In this document: positions 25,701 to 38,318 of the stretch, piece after piece
How positions within the stretch are numbered: the stretch's first letter is position 1
Layout of the letters: each line of letters begins with the position of its first letter
DNA from: Helopsaltes ochotensis
Taxonomy: Eukaryota > Chordata > Aves > Passeriformes > Locustellidae
DNA: 64,000 bases
NCBI GenBank assembly: GCA_013400155.1
Contig: VXBM01000419.1
Span: forward strand, 123,679 to 187,678
Reading direction: 5' to 3'
The notes under the pieces: generated by a model
The model's input: only the letters and a program-made list of their open reading frames with translations
What the model was told of the DNA's origin: nothing
Database searches by the model: none
Position numbers and translations under genes: made by a program

Positions 25701-27552
25701 TTGAATCAGTTTGTGCTCTCCCTTTTGGCTACAGGCCAGGCTTTCAAAGGCAGCTTGGCAGAGCTGTGCTTCGTGCTCAGGTACCCCCTAACCCTCGCCT
25801 GCTGATGTTCTGATAAGCAAGTGTGTGCATGCTGTGTTGGGGCTGATTGCATGCACACTCGGTCCTGCTCGCCAGGGCTGTACTTTGAAGGCTGTAAGAG
25901 TGTGCTGGCATCGTGCAGTTCACCCACAGACTTTGAGAATCTAACCTTGTAATTTTAGCAGCTGGCTCAGCGCTGCCTCTGAGCAGATAGTCTGGTTAAA
26001 ACAAATAAATAAATATACAGGCCTGTTTCCTGTGCCTGTCAATATTGGAATAATTTTAAATGGTGTGTTTTCTCCTGGTCACTGACCTATAGTTTATTCC
26101 ATTATCGACTGCTGGGTTACTGGCTCTTTGTATTCTGTGGTTAAGTGAACTGTAAGGCTGAAATCACTTGGCTGCGATGGTGTTGCTGGGCAGGAACTCG
26201 GCTCTGGCTGACTCAGATCGGGGTGAAAGTGTACCCTCTGGCAACTCAAATACTCATTTATCTCCTCCTCCCCCCCAATAAACGGGTTAAACAACATAGT
26301 GGAGTATTGATCCTGCTTTCATCTGGCGGCCCTAGGCTGTAGCAGTTACCTTTGTGCCCCATTCCTGCTGCTTTCCCAACAATGGCGCGCGTTTTCCGCG
26401 GAGCTGCCGCCCTCCCCTTGGTGACCTTCTCTTGGTTTGGCTGCCATGGGCTTTGCTGAGGACGCCTCCAGCGCTGCGGAGCACGTACAGCACAGTGTGG
26501 GCAGAGCTTGGCAGCCTCTCTTGGTGAGGGCGTGCCCAGTTGGTGTGATGCTGTGAACACTGCAAAAGTGGAGTTCTGCGGCTTGGTAACGTGCTTTTGT
26601 TCCTCAGGCTCTGCTCTAGGAATTGCTGACCTTAAGTAAGGTCCTAGAATGACCACACAGCTCTTTTGAGGTGTTACAAATTTGATTTTGAGGGAATGTG
26701 TGGTGTGAATTTGTCTGATCATTCAGAATCTATCCACAAAAAGCATACAACAACTCAAGAATGAATCTGCTTTGGAAACAGACTTATCTAACCAAGACTG
26801 AAGGTTGGTTGAAGACTGTGCACCTCTGGTCTTTGTTGGTGCCAGTTACTGGTGGATGTTCAGTGGCTGCTGCCACCTTGTCCCGGTCTTAAGGCAGTCA
26901 GGGACCTTTACTGATGCAGTGGCTTGTTTAAAACTGATTAAGACTCCTAGAGTGGCCAGTATTGCTGCTCTTAGCAAGGCACTTCCTTCTGAGAAACACC
27001 TGAAGCTTCTGCCTGTTGCTGACATCCAGGTTGCTGCTGGGGGTTTGAGCACAGCCCGATGCGAGCCCCCAGACTGCCTTGGCTGTCTTGTGTAAAGGCT
27101 CTGCAAACCTGTGTGCAGGCTGTGCCAACACCCAGTGACCCATCCTCCCTTCCCAGCCTGGGGCAGGTTACACTGGCCTGGGGGGCTCCAGCCTCTGTGC
27201 TGAGCTGCTCGTGTTTATTTACAGGGGAGGAGGGCGGTTCACTATTTCTTTCCCTGTTAGTGTGAACATTCGTTCTGAGCCTGCACGTCCTGCCTGGGAC
27301 TGCCTTAGGCTCTCTGAGTTTTTTGGCTGCTGTAGAAAAGTGGCTTTAGTACACAAATACTCAGAAATGCTGTTCTGTATGATCTGTTCATATTGCAGGT
27401 CTTATGAGGACTTGATCTTTGTTAGTGGCTGCTTTGCGTGTCTTGCTTGTGGGCTGTGGGGGTGTTAAAAAGGCCTGTTTTGTGTGCTGCTCAGCTTCCC
27501 ACCAGATGCATCCATCATCTTCAAAAGAAGAAGGGAGAAAGATGGCTTATAA

Positions 27553-27566
27553 TTTTTTTTTTTTTT
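27553..27566. repeat. poly-T tract (14 T)
   Basis: A simple T run between AT-rich flanks; no retrocopy body recognised. Confidence 0.85.
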
Positions 27567-28345
27567 GAGCCATCGGAATTTGGCATCGAAATAAACAGGT
27601 GTTCTGGCATGGGAGCAGAGGAGTGTTTGTCTCTGAGCTCCTGTCTCTTGTCACGTGAGGATCTTCAGAGAATCTCTGTCAAAGAGCTGACTTTAGTAAT
27701 GATGTAATTGTTTTTTTCTAAGGGGATTGATGAATAACTGGGTTCCTGGTGTGTGTGGCAGGGTAAGCTGGTGCAGGAGGTAAAAGTCTCTGGAGTGCAG
27801 CCCAAAAATCGCCTTGGGTAGAATTAAACTCTCAAAGTAAATAATGCCACTGTAACCTCTGGCCTTACGAGGCAAATATTCGAGACTGTGAGTCCCAGCA
27901 TTATGTGCTGTGTTCAAACGAGGTCATGTCTGCTGTTTCTGGTAGACAATGCTGGGAGTAACCCTCGAGCCTCTGAGGAACCCAAGTCTGAAAAGTTTTA
28001 GAGACTTGGTTTTGGCACTTTGGCCCGCAAGATGAAATTCGCATCAACGTTTTGTGTGCGGTTTGCCCCACAGTCTGTTGTCCTGCCTTTGGGGTTTGAC
28101 TTCTAAGCCTACCCATGTTGGTTGCTTGATGTGGAGAAGTCTGTATGGATGGTTGAAAAAACTTTCTAATACCAGTGCCCTCTGGCCCGGGCCCTGCCAG
28201 AGGTGTGTGCAGAAGAGAGGCTGGGCCTCGGAAAGGCGAAGACAGCAAACCTGTGATCGGTTCAGTGCTAACTTTGTTCCTTGGCTTCCAGGCAGTGCCA
28301 GTTTCAAGATAAGGCAAACACTGCAGTGACCTTATCCAGGGACCT

Positions 28346-28359
28346 CGCTGACGTCAGCG
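28346..28359. promoter_or_regulatory. CRE / MARE-type palindrome
   Basis: CGCTGACGTCAGCG is a perfect 14-base palindrome. It holds a full CRE (TGACGTCA) and matches 12 of 14 bases of the CRE-type MAF element (TGCTGACGTCAGCA). Confidence 0.45.
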
Positions 28360-31300
28360 TGTGCCTGTCCATTAACCTCCCTGGAGTTTGGGTCAGGTTT
28401 CTTTGAAGGCTGGACCTTGAAAGCAAAGAGCCAAAGGCTAGCTGGGGTCACCCCAGTCTTTGCTGGGGTAACTGGAGCAAAGGCAAGGGGCAGGCTGAGA
28501 GAGTGAGACTGTTGGGAGGGTCAGCCCACATGTGATTGAAGGCAGAGGACTTTCCCATGGCCCTCTGTCTTGAGTTCTTACGCCAAACATCTCTTACAGA
28601 CCTGCTGTTGGACCTCCCGACACACATCTCCCTTTAAATGTTTATGTGCATATCCTTGGAGCACTTTGAAAATCTCTGGAGATGCCTGAGAGGATTGAGG
28701 CACCCAAGTGTCTGTGCACAGGATCATCACGACATGCTTTTATTCTGTCCTTAAAAAAACCCAGGCTCTGAGCAGATGGATCCATTAGCATGAGCACTGT
28801 GTGGCTTTGTGTTTTAATGCTGTCTCCCAGAGCAGCGAGAGAGATGCACTACAAAGTTCTTGCTTTAAAAGGACCTCAAATGGCAGCAGCCAAGCTGGGG
28901 CAGACTTGTAAGGCACTTTTTGGGGCTTTGTATTGAGGAGTTCTGTGTGCCTTGGGGGTTGCCTGTGAAACTTGTGACTCCCATGTCACAGGTGCAAGCC
29001 TAGGTTGGTAGGTTAAAAGTGAATGACGTTAGCTGGGCAGGAAGTGTTTCTGCTTGGCTTTAGAGCTCTACATAGCAAACAAAGGAGCAGAAATAACAAA
29101 CACTGGGTTTATTTAGGAGAAGAGTGACTTTGCTTTTTATCGTTAGCCACAGGAGAACAGCAACTTTCACATAGTGTGAGCCTCTGAAGCACAGCATCTC
29201 TGCCTACAGGCACGCTGGTGGATGTCTGCTCCTCAAGTTGTCTGCTGTGTTCATCATGTTGATACCTGAACTGTTTTGGTACCTGACTGATTCTTCTGCT
29301 GCCCCTTTCCTCCCCCATGCGTGTGCTGCTTGCTCAAGGCATTTTGGCACCAAGGAGAAGGCAGAAGTAGCACTTAAAACGTAAAGGATTCCAGATGTGA
29401 CCATGTCTTGGGCACTGCTAGTGGAGGAGCAATGCGTGATCCACACAGTTGTTCACGTTATGGTGTGGCCACGTGGTTTGTGTGGATAAATAGCCCAGAT
29501 AAAGTTGATTGTTTCTGTAGGCTAGTTTCCGCTCTACTTTTTTAAACTGTAGATTGAAATCCACACTCTGGGAGCCTGGAATTGTATACCTGCTAGCTGC
29601 ATTCCCTGCTGCAGTGTCAACTTGATGGCTGAAGCTTCACATTCTTAAATGTCAGCGATTAGGTGTTAGAAGTTCCCCTCTTCCTGCTGGAGGAGGTTGG
29701 AGGAGGCCCCTGAGAACTGTTTGCTGTAGGAAATGAGAATTGCCAGGATCCTCTCTTTCAATGGAGTCCATATGATCCCTTCCCCTTGTGAGAGCTGAAA
29801 TAATGCTGGTATTGCCACTTCAGCCCTGGCCAGATAGCAAAGCCTGGTCCTCCTTCTGATGTAATAATTCACCCCTGCCACCATCCTTTACAAGGACAGG
29901 CCAGCAGAGATGGCTTTGGGACTGTCAGTCTCCTTCCCCACTGATGGGAACTGTAATGCTTACACTTCCCCTAATGCTGTGCAAATCATTTTTCAACTTT
30001 ATTTTCACAAGGAGCAGGCAAATGGTCCGTGCTCCACTTGCATGCTAATGAAACCAAATATTAGATTGCCTTAGTGAGAAGTTTCATTTTGAACATCTTG
30101 AAGACAAGATCAGAGGCGGTTGTGAGCCAGACAGTCTCATTTTTATGGGAGGTAGCTGGAAACCTCATCACTTCTGATGCTGGTTCTTCATGAAGTCTTT
30201 GCAGTGACTGAGGTATTACTGCTGTTGACTATGTGTTGGTTTCATGTCAGAACTGTTGACCTTTGTAGAGATGATTTTAGTTCTTTTGTTTACCAGGGAA
30301 CCTCAGAATAAAAACCAACTACCACTGGGTCTGTATCTTTTCCATTAATGCAGCAGATTCCAAAATGCCAAGTGAGGACTGGTCTGCTCGTAAGGGTGCT
30401 CTTCTAAACTTGTGGTGCTTTGTACAAGCCTTGTGCATTGATTGGAGCAAATTACATTGAACTCCTGAGCTCTTAAATTATTTTTGGGTCTGGAGTTGAT
30501 TTGGAGAGTGAAAAATGGATGTCTTGAAGACACTGCCTGAGGCAGTGACGCTTGTTCCAGGCTGTGCAGGCACTGTGGTGAGCAGCACCTCCCTGCTAAC
30601 AGGGCTGTTGCACAAGGAATGGATGGCTGTCCTGGGGTGTTCCTGGCGTGGTGCTGCTCTCCAGCCTTTTGTTCACTTTTTTTTTTTTAAATGGATGGTC
30701 AGGATTCTCAGAGCAGTTTGATTTAGAGAAGAAATGCTGAGCTGAAGGAATTAAAAAAAACCCCAATCCAAACACAACAGAGGATTGCCTAATTTGAGGC
30801 TGGTGTCTGTACCATGTCACACTCTCTTACTCCTGTCAGTCAGGGATCTTTTTAAATGCGTACGAATTTCCTGAGACAGACCTTGCAGTCTAAGGCTGAG
30901 GTATCTTCCTACGTACTTCAGGCTGTTTCAGGAATCTGCTTGAGGTGCTGTTCCCTCTTTTCCATTTCACAGCCACGCTGCTGCATCCCTTCTGATCAGG
31001 CAGGGAACTGAGGCTTTGGGCACATCCTCCGAGGAGACTCCTGAAGTTGCCTGGGGAAAACTCTGCTGTGTCTGAGCAGCTGGCGAGGGCAGGCAGGGCT
31101 GCCAGACAAGGAGGGATGTGACTGTCTGAAGCAGTGGGAAGGAGGATGCACACGCTGACCAGCGAGGCTTTGGGGAGCCGGATCCTCCATTCCTGGCTTT
31201 GATTTGGTGTGAAAGGTTCGGCTCCAGGCTGCTGACCTCCCCGGCCCAGCAGCGTGGCACCGGCAGTTGCTTGCGTGAGACCTTTCCTGATTTCTGTCCT

Positions 31301-33901
31301 GACCTGATGTGTCATGTTCTGGAGACGATGGTTTTATAAAGATGCTCTTGAGTGGTGAGTGAAGTGCTCTGATACATATATATTCCCCCAAGCCCCGTGG
31401 AGTATTATTTTTCTGTACTTCTTAGGTGAAGAAGAAGAATCTGGCAACTGTGTAGGAGGCTGTTGCTTTGACTGGTGTACACAGGCATTAAAAATCATAA
31501 ATCTGGGGGTTTTACCTGGGATTTTTTGTATATTTTTTTAACTCTTTGAGCTCTTCTGAACTTCTTTGTACGCAGGTAGAAAAATAAGACCGAAGACATG
31601 GTCAATACCTTTGTCCCAGGAGAAATGCTGAGTGTCAGGGGAGCGTGGGCTTGGGGCTACAGCATTCCCAAATGTGTCCTCTCGTGCATTTCCCACCACA
31701 TGGGGCCTGGAGCAGTTCTCTGAAACAGTAGTAATGTAAATTGAATGAGCAGTCCAGTTAAATAAGTAATGAAGTTAGCAGGGTGCCTAATTAAATTAAA
31801 TTCAAAATTATGTATGGATGATGCCTTTCTAATAATTGCTGTAGGTTTGTCATTGAGGAACTCCACAGTGCCCTCTTGGCTGAAGCTTTCCCTTTCCCAG
31901 GTGAATGTTGGTACCACAGGGGGATGTGTTTTACACTTCAGTTTGCCTTGGCTCCTCCCTGATGCTCTTGTGACCATTGGAGTGTTGCTGTTTTCTGTTT
32001 TGCTGAGATGTGTGGAGGGAGTTTGGGTGATAACAGTCGCTGCTGCTTGGTTTTTTACATTCCCTCAGAGGGTTTCTGATTTGCTCCTAGGCCAGCCTTA
32101 GTGCTGTTTCCTTGGTCCCTGTGCCCTGCTGATCTCATTTTTGGGACTGTCCCCTGTCCTTCCCATCCCTGTGGTGCCTGGCACGTTGCTTCTGTTTCCA
32201 TGAAGCAGGATGGCACATCTGGTAACTCTGGGCACAGTGACTTAGCCCGTTTCTTTATTTGAAAATAATCTCTTAATTTCCATCCTTCTGGGCTTCTTTC
32301 AAACAGCAGGACTTTGAAGGTGTGTGTCAGTTTGGGGATAAACATTAAGCTGAGGCAGAAGAACAATTCTGAAGTAAGGGAAAGCTGCTGAAATTAAGGA
32401 AACTTGAGAAGATGCAGCCATCACAGCCACCAGAGCAATTCTCCTTTCCACCAGGGAATTCTTTCTCCAGACAGCACGTTGAGGGCAGTCTCTCCCTGTC
32501 CTGGGCACGGTCAGGCACTCAGTACATTTTGAAGATGGGTTGTCAAGGCAGAGCTGGCTCTGGCTGGCAATTACTGACCTTTGAGGTAATGTGTCCTTAA
32601 TAGAAGGATGTGAGTACATCAGAGGAAGAATTGTCATTGTCATTATCATCTTTTCACCTCCTTTTGAGAAGGGCAGGTCTATTAAAGGGCCTCTGCTCCA
32701 GCAGAACTGCTCCTGCCTCTCCAGGAGATGACTCCTGACTTTCCTGAAGACGAGAGTAGATGTGGGGAGGAGAGAGAGCCCAAATGACCAGAGCTCTGTT
32801 GCTGCATTTTGAATTTCCGCCCCTTGCCCTGCTGTTCATTTTGCACCAGGGTTTATCTGCTAAGTCCCAGATGGTGCCTCCAGTGTAGTAGCCAAGCTGG
32901 CCTGATGCAGGGGCTGTGCTCTGGGCACCTACAGCTGGCAGTGTGTTCTGGGCAGGGAGACTGTTCTGCATGAAGCAATAAATGCTCTGCAGGGAGGTGC
33001 CTGGGACAGCAGCTAGAGGTGATGAATAACAGAAGGTTTTTGTCACATTCCGGGCAGTCTGATCCTTCCTTGTTGATGGTTTCCCTGGGAAATCTCTCCA
33101 GGTGATGAACAGGAGGATCGTGCAACCACTTTCTCTCCAGGAATGGCAAGTGTGCCGCTTCATCAGAGAATCTGGAGGCCTTTTGCAAATCTGTAATTAA
33201 TCCTTGATTGGCCTTGGCACCTCCATGCCCAACGCCCCTACGACAGAGCAGCAAGACTGGAGACCCTTGTAGCCCCCCCACCTCCCACGTGGGAGTGTGG
33301 AAGTGGAAGGATCTTGGCTGGATTCCTTCTGAAGGCAGAGGAGTTTAGTAAACCACAGGGTGTAGTGACGGATATAACGAAGTGATTTGCATGGGTGCAG
33401 TGACCTGAGCAGGGCTCTGCACATTTCATGCACAGTTGCGTTAAAGGGATGCTGATCATTTTCAGCATGACCTGCTAATTATCAGAGCAGATGAAAGCCT
33501 TTTTTTTTTTTTCCCCTCTTTAAATCCTCCTCCCCCTACATGCTCTCTTCTTCTCCCTGCTCCTTCCCCACGCCCTTATCTAAGCTAATCAACATGACAC
33601 AAACAGCCAAAAAAGCAGTATTCTTACAGCAGCTATTAACTAGAAAGGAGACAGCAGGCGTCTGGAGCCCCTCGGGAGGGACTCGCCTGGTGTAACCCAT
33701 TGCTTTTAACATCCAGAGTGAGAGCTGCAGAGTCAGAACAGAAAAGCTTTAAGCTTTTTTCTTTTGAGGTCCTAATATGCAGTGACCTGTATGCTATGAT
33801 GTAGATTTTTAAGAAGACCCAAATGTGGAATTTTAGTGGTGATGAGGGGCTTCCCAGATACTTGATACATCCCTGATTAAATATAAATTAATATCAATAG
33901 C

Positions 33902-33917
33902 TATATATATATATATT
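33902..33917. repeat. (TA)n microsatellite
   Basis: About seven and a half TA units followed by TTGGG. Confidence 0.9.
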
Positions 33918-34785
33918 TGGGTGAGTTCTCCAAAGTTTGAGACATCTGGCTGTGTCCTTCAAGGAGTGTCTTTCCTTCCCAAATGTCTGTTTATTGTTGA
34001 TAAAGCATCCCTCAGCAGCAGAACACACAGCTAGGGGAGGGTTATGTTAATCCGGTGAAGTAGTTTCTGTGATTGCATCAAGCTGGACACAAGTTTGTTT
34101 TCTCCCATATTTCAAGTGTTTGTTTTATCTAGAGCTGTGGGAGGGATTTTCCATTGTCCTCTGCTCCGTGCTAGATGAATGCTTAAAAAGTTGTGCTTGT
34201 GGTGATAACGGAGTAGGCTGAGACAGAGGACAGACGCGTCTTAGGGGTTTCAGCTGCGGTGGTACGCTGGAGGGAGGCTGAGCAAATGGACACGATGTTT
34301 AAATAGTGTGTCCTGAATTGCTTTAATTTGGTTCTTATTTTGTAAGCCGTTGGCTGGGTTTTCTGTCCTTTCAGAAATCAGCAGCTTCTTATGAAATATG
34401 GAGCTGTTTAAAAACAGACAGCAGCTGCTCCGTGGTTGCGTCAGCGCGGACTCGGCAGAAGGAAGGGGAATGGTAGACGGTTGTTTAGCTGTGATATTCT
34501 TCCCTTCATTGCTGTTGTCATATTGTGTTAACAGAAGGTCTGATCAAATATACACCAGGAAAGTAAGACTTAATGTTTCTTTGTTCTCCTGGAATGGTGT
34601 TGGGAGGGGAGTGGGGGAATGTTTGAATGAGACTTTTATTTCTGTGGTTCAGATAGCTCAGCATTGCCTGTGTTGGTAGATATGTTGTTCTGCTCTTATT
34701 TCTTAGGCTGCTTGCTGTATTTTTAGCTGGGAAAAGTCTTTACTTTGTTTGTACAAAACCTCTGCTGTGTGGTACGGAAACTTTG

Positions 34786-34797
34786 CGGGGGGGGGTG
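34786..34797 (+). repeat. G homopolymer (9 G)
   Basis: TTTGC is followed by nine G and TGGTGGTG. An isolated G run. Confidence 0.85.
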
Positions 34798-36876
34798 GTG
34801 GTGTAAGAATTTAACAGGGAGAGTATGATCTATTCACACTGACTTCCTAACTTGTTTTAAACTCTTCTCTAAAAAAAAAAATCTCAGCCAGATTCTTTAA
34901 AAAATAAAATGAAAAATGAGGAACATTGTTGCACAAGAACTGGAAAGAACCCAAATAGTTTGCTTACTGTTAAAATTGCGACATGACTGGAAACATTTGG
35001 TAAAGAAAAATTAATTGCGTGGTGTATTTGTGGTTTCCTGTTGAATCTCAATTTCTAGAGGAGGTTGAAAATCCCATGGATGTTTCCTCAGATTACTAGA
35101 TAGCATTATACCTTGTGTGCATGATGAAAGACCTTCAGTAAAGCATGCCAGATATCCGTGGCTCGCTATAAAAAGTCTCTCCCATCTGGAACATGACTGT
35201 TTTCTCCTTTTTAGTACCATGATTTGAGCAGAGATAAACATGCAGTGAGATTTAGCTTGGTCCAGTCTTACTCCATTACCAGTCTGGATTTCCTTGCAGT
35301 CTGGGGTCACCTGAAGAAGGATGCTCCGTTAGACCTTTCAATGAGCTCTGAAGCCACGGGCAGGGATGGCTGGTAAGGGAGGAGGGGAGGGCCAAGCAGT
35401 TGTAGTTCAGCAGAGGATGGGCTTGAATGTGGTTGAAGATCTCCTCTGGATCATCTCAGATCACTGGGTAATTATTCTGTGCATGTTGAGCTGCAAATCC
35501 AGAGCCTGGGAGATGGGAGAGCTACCAGGACTGTTTGGAGTCGCCCTTCAGCTGCCCTTTGAGAGGTCACACCACGGGCAGTCACAAAGCCACTGCCGTG
35601 CAGGGCTGGAGCTCCTTTGGAGGAGCTGTGAACACGGTCATACATAGGAAGGGCTGGATGGACAGCTAGGGTGGTGAATGCTGGGGCAGATTGCTGAAGA
35701 AGATGGTGGTTTCTTCTGTCTGGAGGCTTGGGGAGTGTCCTAGAGCTGCTGGGTGAAACCCTGGGCTGGAGACATCTGGCCAGGGGTCAGATCAGAGCAT
35801 CACGCTGGCCCACAGCCCCTGCCCTGCCTCCTGGTTTGAACACACAGAAGATGTTTGTGTATGCAAAAGTATAACAACTCATGATGACACAGGGCTTAAG
35901 GTTGTGAAATCTTTGAGGCTCTTCTGGGTATTCCTGTGGGAAGGGAAGAGTTATCCCTCAGATAGTTTCCATAGGGAAATGTTAATCTCATAAACACCAG
36001 AGGTTGTTTTCTAAAGCGAAGGCAGGGCTGTGGGGGAGCGTGGTTAACCATGTAGAGTGAAGACAGGCTAAGACTCATAAAGGAAAAATATATGTAGGAG
36101 TTTATAGATGTATATGAGTGTATTAGAACTTCAATTTGAGATCACTGACTGAGATTAAAACGAGCTGCTGTGGAGCTACACCACTTACAGAGGGCTGAGA
36201 GCAACTTTTTGAGATGGATGGTGGCCCCACAACTTGATAACTGAGAACATGCACAGTTGTTTAAAGTCTGCTTCTTTAAAGTGTTGGGGTTTTTTGTGTA
36301 GTTTGAAATAACGAAAAACTTATTTTGAGATTAGTGCTCGTCCAACTTCCTGAAAATTCCCACCCAGTTTTGAATGTCTGCGTTCACTCTTGGGCTGTTG
36401 GGAGTTAAATTTTCCTCTTGACTCAATTGTGGAAACAGTCTTCATTTATCGTTTCCCAGTTTAGCTCCCGTATTAAAATTATAACAAGGCTGGGATTTAT
36501 TTTTGTCTTGTGTACATTTATCTCCTGTGTATCCTTGTGTCTATTATTAGAGTCCTGCTCCATTGCTAAATGGATTGGCCGAGTTCTTGGGGACAAAATA
36601 TTGAAGCAGATGACTTAGTCTGCAATACCCCTCGGCTCTGCAGTATTCATAGTGCCCGGGTTTACCCAGCGCTTGTCACGGCTTATTTGAAATGCTGAGG
36701 ATGCAGTGGGCAGAGCCGGCAGATAGGAGCTCTTAAATGGCCTGCCAATTTGTAAGTGAAAGGAGGGAGGAGGTGGACCTGGAGGGGAAGCTCCAGCTGA
36801 GAATAAACGGATAACGCTGGTGTGTGTTTGGGAAGCAGCTGAGTTGCATGGCCTGGGTACAACCCCCTTGTTTAGA

Positions 36877-36915
36877 TTTTTTTTTTTATTATTTGGACTT
36901 TTTTTTTTTTTCCCC
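36877..36915. repeat. T-rich low-complexity tract
   Basis: Two runs of 10 to 13 T separated by ATTATTTGGAC and followed by CCCC. Confidence 0.85.
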
Positions 36916-38120
36916 TTGACAGGATATTTCTGTTTCAGACTGAAAATCAGGAAGTATCGACTCCTCTGGAAGAGGACTGGTGTGGTGGTTGGATGGCTAC
37001 GAACTTACCCTTTCCAGAGTTAAAAAACAAGCTTTACGTGGGTTCCAGCCATGTTTCAAAGCCCCCGAGATTTCTGGTGGCTGAACATTTGTCCTCCAAT
37101 TTCTACCTGACTTCTTGGCTTGCACAAGAGTGATTTGTATTTCTGATGATCTTTCCTCCTGGTTCCACATCCAGTCTGAGGTTTTTTGGTCTTTCAGGGA
37201 TTTGCTCTGTTTTATAACTTAGCTGTTGAGTATCTTCACCATGTTCTTGCTTTGCTTTCAGGACCTGTTTGTCCATGTGGCCTCTGACGCCTCTCTCCCA
37301 AGTGTTAGGAAGATCCTCAGGGCTCTGCACACTGTATTGTTATACCTTTCAGAGGTCTAGTTTTTGATGATTTTAAATTATTTTTTTAATTGTCTAGGCA
37401 GTACCTTTGGCAAGGACATGGTCCAGAACTCACAGAAACAGAGAAGACGCTTACTGGAGTAAAGCATGGCTTGGGATCAGATTATTGATTTGGTTTTTAT
37501 TCCTTTCCACTTTGTTTTGCTATAAAAGATGTCATGAGTTGCTTCCCTACTCCCATTTGTTGGATTTTTTTTTTCCTTTCTCTGCTGTCTATGGGATATA
37601 CTCTGCTACTGGACTTCTTGATCCAGTTGGAGAGGCATTGCCTACTAATGCCAGCTTTTGCACAGATCCTTGAATGAGTCGTCTTTTTCCACCTCCTCCC
37701 TTCTTTGTGTTCCTCATCCAACATCCTTTGGTTCCTACGTACGTGCCGCATGCTTCCTTTGTTTTGCCTGTGTTAACAGAATTTTCTGACGTTGGAGCCT
37801 GTTCCGAAGGATGTGGCTTGGCCCTTGCAAAGCTTTTTCTCTGCTGCAGCTCCTCTGGTAGAGGCAGGTGTGCCCAGTGAGCAGTTGTACTGGGATATGG
37901 GTGTGTTTTTGGGAGGCTCTGGCTTGTGGAGCAGGGGATGGTTTAGCCCTGGCCATGCAGCTGTTGGTGTAGGAGATGTGGAGCTGCAGGGTAGGATCAG
38001 CACACAGCACTGAATTGCCTGAAAGATTTTTTGACTGTGGCCACAGAATTGCTTGGCAGGTGGAGGAGAGTTGATCAAACAAACCTGCTTCCACCAATTG
38101 TCCAACTTCTGTATTTCTTT

Positions 38121-38153
38121 GGGTTTTTTTTTTGTTTGTTTGGTTTTTTTTAA
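38121..38153. repeat. T-rich tract with GTTT units
   Basis: GGG is followed by T runs broken by GTTTGTTTGG. It lies about 115 bases before the candidate cassette exon at 38270. Confidence 0.85.
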
Positions 38154-38269
38154 TTTCATGGACTTTAAAGCATGCGTGATTGAATAGTTTAATTAACTGT
38201 GGGAACTGCTGGAGAGAACTTACTGGGATTTTCTGCAAACCTCTCTGCCCCTCTGTGCTTTTGGCGCAG

Positions 38270-38318
38270 CAGATTTGCTGTGAGCAAGCAGGCAGGAGTG
38301 CCCGAGAATGTGGCCCAG
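38270..38318 (+). other. candidate 49-base cassette exon
   Basis: A pyrimidine-rich acceptor (CCTCTCTGCCCCTCTGTG...GCGCAG, ending 38269) and a donor CAG|GTAAGA (38316-38321) bound 49 bases on the NCOR2 strand. It could be an alternative 5'-leader exon. Paired sites like this also arise by chance. Confidence 0.15.

Larger units (their letters stand above)
22713..33901. other. non-coding, probably NCOR2 5' intron
   Basis: Includes a small CpG pocket at 26382-26420, a TGACCT/AGGTCC everted pair at 26627-26644, the CRE/MARE palindrome at 28346, an A-rich AAC/AAAG tract at 24328-24370, and a POU-like ATGCTAAT at 30042-30049. Positions 28330-29100 lack open frames. No exon recognised. Confidence 0.6.
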
